This document shows positions 61,575 to 64,000 of a DNA stretch of 64,000 nucleotides, in pieces (position 1 is the first letter of the stretch; each line of letters begins with the position of its first letter). A program made the translations under genes and the position numbers. This DNA is from Dyadobacter sp. Leaf189 (lineage in GTDB: Bacteria > Bacteroidota > Bacteroidia > Cytophagales > Spirosomataceae), in contig NZ_LMPS01000005.1 of NCBI RefSeq assembly GCF_001424405.1, positions 372,001 through 436,000 on the forward strand. The letters run 5' to 3'. Under the pieces are notes generated by a model. That model had not been told where the DNA came from, searched no databases, and was given only the letters and a program-made list of their open reading frames with translations.

Positions 61575-63725
61575 TCATTTCTCGCCCTTAATATCCGTCC
61601 CCATTCGTTGCAAATACGCGATCAGCGCTATGATCTCTTTGTTTTCGCTGGTTTTGATGCCGCTTTTGCTTAGGTTTTCCTGGATTTGCTTGGCCTGTTT
61701 GTGCAGGTCATCGTTTGCCTGTTTGTCGTAGCCTTTTGCGTAGGGTACTCCCAGGGTCTGCATGGCGCGGATCTTCGCTGCGGTGGTGCTGGTATCCAGG
61801 TCATTTTCAAGCAGCCAGCCGTATCTTGGCATAATGGAACCTGGTGACATCGTGGTCGGGTCTTCCATGTGGTTGTAGTGCCACGAGTCAGGATACTTGC
61901 CGCCTATCCGGTGCAAATCCGGGCCGGTACGTTTGGAACCCCATTGGTGCGGGTAATCGTAAATGAACTCGCCTGACTTGGAGTACTCACCATAACGCTC
62001 AATTTCAGAACGGAACGGGCGGATCATCTGGGTGTGACATACGTAGCAGCCTTCGCGGACATACACATCGCGTCCCTGTAATTCCAGCGGCGTATAAGGT
62101 TTTACTGCCGCAATAGTAGGTACATTGGATTTGATCATAAAGGTCGGGATCATCTCAATCATCCCGCCGATTGCCACTGCTACCAGTGCGAAGATCGTCA
62201 GCGCCAATGGTTTGCGTTCAAACAGCCTGCGGTGCCAGTATTCGCTCTTTTCAGCATGCCAGATCGCATTAAGCGGCATTGCTTTTGCAGTTTCAGTCGC
62301 CACCAGATTGCCTTTCAGCGCTGTCATCCAGAGGTTGTAGATCATCACGATAAACCCGATGATGTACAAGCTACCTCCCACAGACCGCAGGAAATAAAGC
62401 GGCGCAAGCTGGGTAACTGTTTCCAGGAAGTTAGGGTATTTCAAAAGTCCTTCCTGCGTAAATTCTTTCCACATGGAGCTCTGTACCCAGCCAGCCCAAT
62501 ACATTGGAATGGTATAGAAAAGGATACCCAGCGTACCAATCCAGAAGTGGAAGTTGGCTGCTTTTTGTGAGTATAACGGTCTGTTATATATGCGTGGGAA
62601 AAGCCAGTATAATATCCCGAAAGTAAGGAAGCCGTTCCAGCCAAGCGCACCTACGTGCACGTGTGCTACGATCCAGTCGGTATAGTGCGCAATTGCGTTG
62701 ACATTTTTGAAAGAAAGCATCGGGCCTTCGAAAGTAGCCATACCGTAAGCGGTGATTGCTACTACCATGAATTTGAGCACTACGTCGTCGCGCACTTTGT
62801 CCCAGGCGCCGCGGAGTGTCATTAGTCCGTTGATCATCCCGCCCCATGAAGGTGCGATCAGCATCACTGAAAATACGGTTCCCAGGGTTTGTGCCCATTC
62901 AGGTAAGGCAGTGTAAAGCAAGTGGTGCGGACCAGCCCAGATGTACAGGAAGATCAAAGCCCAGAAGTGAACGATTGATAACCGGTATGAATAGATCGGT
63001 CTGTTGGCTGCTTTCGGGAGGAAATAATACATCAAACCCAGATACGGCGTAGTCAGGAAGAACGCGACCGCATTGTGGCCGTACCACCATTGAACCAATG
63101 CATCCTGCACACCGGCATATACCGAGTAGCTTTTGAACAATGAGATCGGCAATGCGATGCTGTTGACCACGTGCAGCATGGCGACGGTGACAAAAGAAGC
63201 AATGTAAAACCAAACAGCCGCATAAATGTGCTCGGTACGGCGGTTGATCGTGGTCATGATCAGGTTGATCAATGCAGAAACCCACACGATCGCGATCGCC
63301 ACGTCAATCGGCCATTCCAGCTCGGCGTATTCTTTGGATGTGGTTAAGCCCATTGGCAGCGTGATCGCTGCGGCGAGAATGATAAACTGCCAGGCCCAGA
63401 AGTGGAAGCGGCTCAGTACCGGGCTCCACATCGGCGTGCGCAACACACGTGGCGCGGAGTAATAAAGACCGGTGAAAAATCCGTTTCCGACAAATGCGAA
63501 GATCACCGCATTGGTATGCAGCGGCCTGATCCGGCTGAATGTCAGAAAAGGTAAATCCATGTTGAGGTCGGGGTACACGAGCTGTAAAGCGGCGAGCAGC
63601 CCGACGAGCATCCCGATTAACCCGAATAGGATCGTCGCGATGGCAAAGTCGCGGACGATGCGGTTGTCGTATTGAAACTCATCCAGTTCAACCTGAGCCA
63701 GATCAGCGTGAGGAATGTTTGACAT
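61575..63725 (-). CDS. ccoNO: Fused cbb3 oxidase subunits I and II (CcoN-CcoO)
   Basis: 716 residues. The CcoN part (1-~480) is a 12-helix haem-copper oxidase subunit with IRPLHTNAVIFAFVGNGFF, VQWWYGHNAVAFFLTTPYLG (Cu/haem His), IVHFWALIFLYIWAGPHHLL and WIVAHVHVGALGWNGF. The CcoO part (~510-716) has a membrane anchor then the haem c motif EGCYVCHTQMIRPF and Met in PGSIMPRYGW. The fusion replaces the separate ccoN and ccoO genes of proteobacteria. It reduces O2 with high affinity at the cytoplasmic membrane. Confidence 0.95.
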   Translation of the reverse strand: MSNIPHADLAQVELDEFQYDNRIVRDFAIATILFGLIGMLVGLLAALQLVYPDLNMDLPFLTFSRIRPLHTNAVIFAFVGNGFFTGLYYSAPRVLRTPMWSPVLSRFHFWAWQFIILAAAITLPMGLTTSKEYAELEWPIDVAIAIVWVSALINLIMTTINRRTEHIYAAVWFYIASFVTVAMLHVVNSIALPISLFKSYSVYAGVQDALVQWWYGHNAVAFFLTTPYLGLMYYFLPKAANRPIYSYRLSIVHFWALIFLYIWAGPHHLLYTALPEWAQTLGTVFSVMLIAPSWGGMINGLMTLRGAWDKVRDDVVLKFMVVAITAYGMATFEGPMLSFKNVNAIAHYTDWIVAHVHVGALGWNGFLTFGILYWLFPRIYNRPLYSQKAANFHFWIGTLGILFYTIPMYWAGWVQSSMWKEFTQEGLLKYPNFLETVTQLAPLYFLRSVGGSLYIIGFIVMIYNLWMTALKGNLVATETAKAMPLNAIWHAEKSEYWHRRLFERKPLALTIFALVAVAIGGMIEMIPTFMIKSNVPTIAAVKPYTPLELQGRDVYVREGCYVCHTQMIRPFRSEIERYGEYSKSGEFIYDYPHQWGSKRTGPDLHRIGGKYPDSWHYNHMEDPTTMSPGSIMPRYGWLLENDLDTSTTAAKIRAMQTLGVPYAKGYDKQANDDLHKQAKQIQENLSKSGIKTSENKEIIALIAYLQRMGTDIKGEK

Positions 63726-63751
63726 TGGTAAAGTAAAATTTAGTAATGCGT

Positions 63752-63919
63752 TTATGTGGTTTTTTTCTTGGTAGCAGGCATTTTATCGTCCATCAGGATG
63801 CGGACCGATGGCGTGTAATCGTCGTCGTAATGTCCTTTTCTGACGGACCAGATGAATGCACCCAGGAAGGCGATGGCGATGGATAAGCTGGCTGCTAGCA
63901 TCACGAAAATGGCTGTCAT
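63752..63919 (-). CDS. ccoS: CcoS cbb3 oxidase maturation protein
   Basis: 55 residues: MTAIFVMLAASLSIAIAFLG, then FIWSVRKGHYDDDYTPSVRIL and a basic tail (TKKKTT). One N-terminal membrane helix and the FxWxxxxGxYDD pattern are typical of CcoS, which aids cofactor insertion. It starts the visible leftward cbb3 operon and lies 26 bp before ccoNO. No ccoI fragment is seen between it and the right edge. Confidence 0.88.
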   Translation of the reverse strand: MTAIFVMLAASLSIAIAFLGAFIWSVRKGHYDDDYTPSVRILMDDKMPATKKKTT

Positions 63920-63950
63920 GGCGGTGGTGATTTTGATTAATTCCGATGTT

Positions 63951-63958
63951 CAAAACTA
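63951..63958 (-). promoter_or_regulatory. Candidate -7 box for the cbb3 operon
   Basis: The minus strand reads TAGTTTTG (TAnnTTTG), 32 bp upstream of the ccoS ATG. The -33 region is not distinctive. Confidence 0.4.
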
Positions 63959-64000
63959 CTGGGCGCAGCTTCGCTAAATGATGACGCACGGGAGCAATTC

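Noticed and set aside
63783..63989. A 68-codon minus-strand frame at the right edge
   Set aside because: It overlaps ccoS in another frame, has a His/Arg-rich nonsense composition and no motif. CcoS at 63752-63919 explains the region.

Overview
The window looks like chromosomal DNA of a Bacteroidota bacterium of the Cytophagales, probably a Dyadobacter/Spirosoma-type relative. The evidence is a SusC/SusD pair with FecR and an ECF sigma factor, a DUF4249 lipoprotein beside a TonB-dependent receptor, a type IX secretion (T9SS) C-terminal sorting domain, CcoN-CcoO and CcoQ-like-CcoP fusions, and promoter-like TAnnTTTG boxes upstream of many genes. The genus is inferred from gene content only.

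Layout. 1-6.4 kb: a truncated membrane protein with a perfect palindrome in front of it, a DUF1343 (NamZ-like) cell-wall glycosidase, and an overlapping lipoprotein/TonB receptor/DUF4249 set. 6.5-15.7 kb: an ion-homeostasis block with a universal stress protein, an MgtA-type Mg2+ ATPase, TrkH/KtrB and TrkA/KtrA potassium uptake, an NhaA antiporter and an AGCS amino-acid/sodium symporter. 15.8-20.6 kb: a receiver protein, a broken DinB gene, three surface genes (lyase-like, 17-residue-repeat adhesin-like, T9SS cargo) and a metallophosphoesterase. 20.9-24.5 kb: an AT-rich island (AraC regulator, FAD monooxygenase, small membrane protein, integrase remnant) ending at a tRNA-Arg(CCG). 24.6-36.5 kb: housekeeping and exported proteins (NUDIX, GlgB, M19 dipeptidase, acetolactate decarboxylase lipoprotein, hydrolase, sugar isomerase), two outer-membrane beta-barrels, a heptamer-repeat element and a double-receiver protein. 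36.6-42.0 kb: a TPP-riboswitch-controlled thiamine operon, thiS-thiC-[TenI/ThiE fusion]-thiG-thiH. 42.0-48.8 kb: ECF sigma-FecR-SusC-SusD on the minus strand. 48.9-51.9 kb: exported RidA, alkaline phosphatase and a damaged gene junction.

52.0-64.0 kb is the most coherent and interesting region. It is a leftward run, ccoS-ccoNO-ccoQP-ccoG-ccoH-SafE-like-hemN-PAS histidine kinase-receiver/CRP fusion, encoding a high-affinity cbb3 oxidase, its maturation, anaerobic haem synthesis and a two-component regulator whose response regulator is fused to a CRP/FNR-type DNA-binding module. Facing it, with a shared terminator-like hairpin, is a 596-residue cysteine-containing protein I do not recognise, which may be a flavin/Fe-S TIM-barrel enzyme. 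It is the best candidate here for undescribed biology linked to low-oxygen life. The ccoI copper ATPase was not seen and may lie beyond the right edge.
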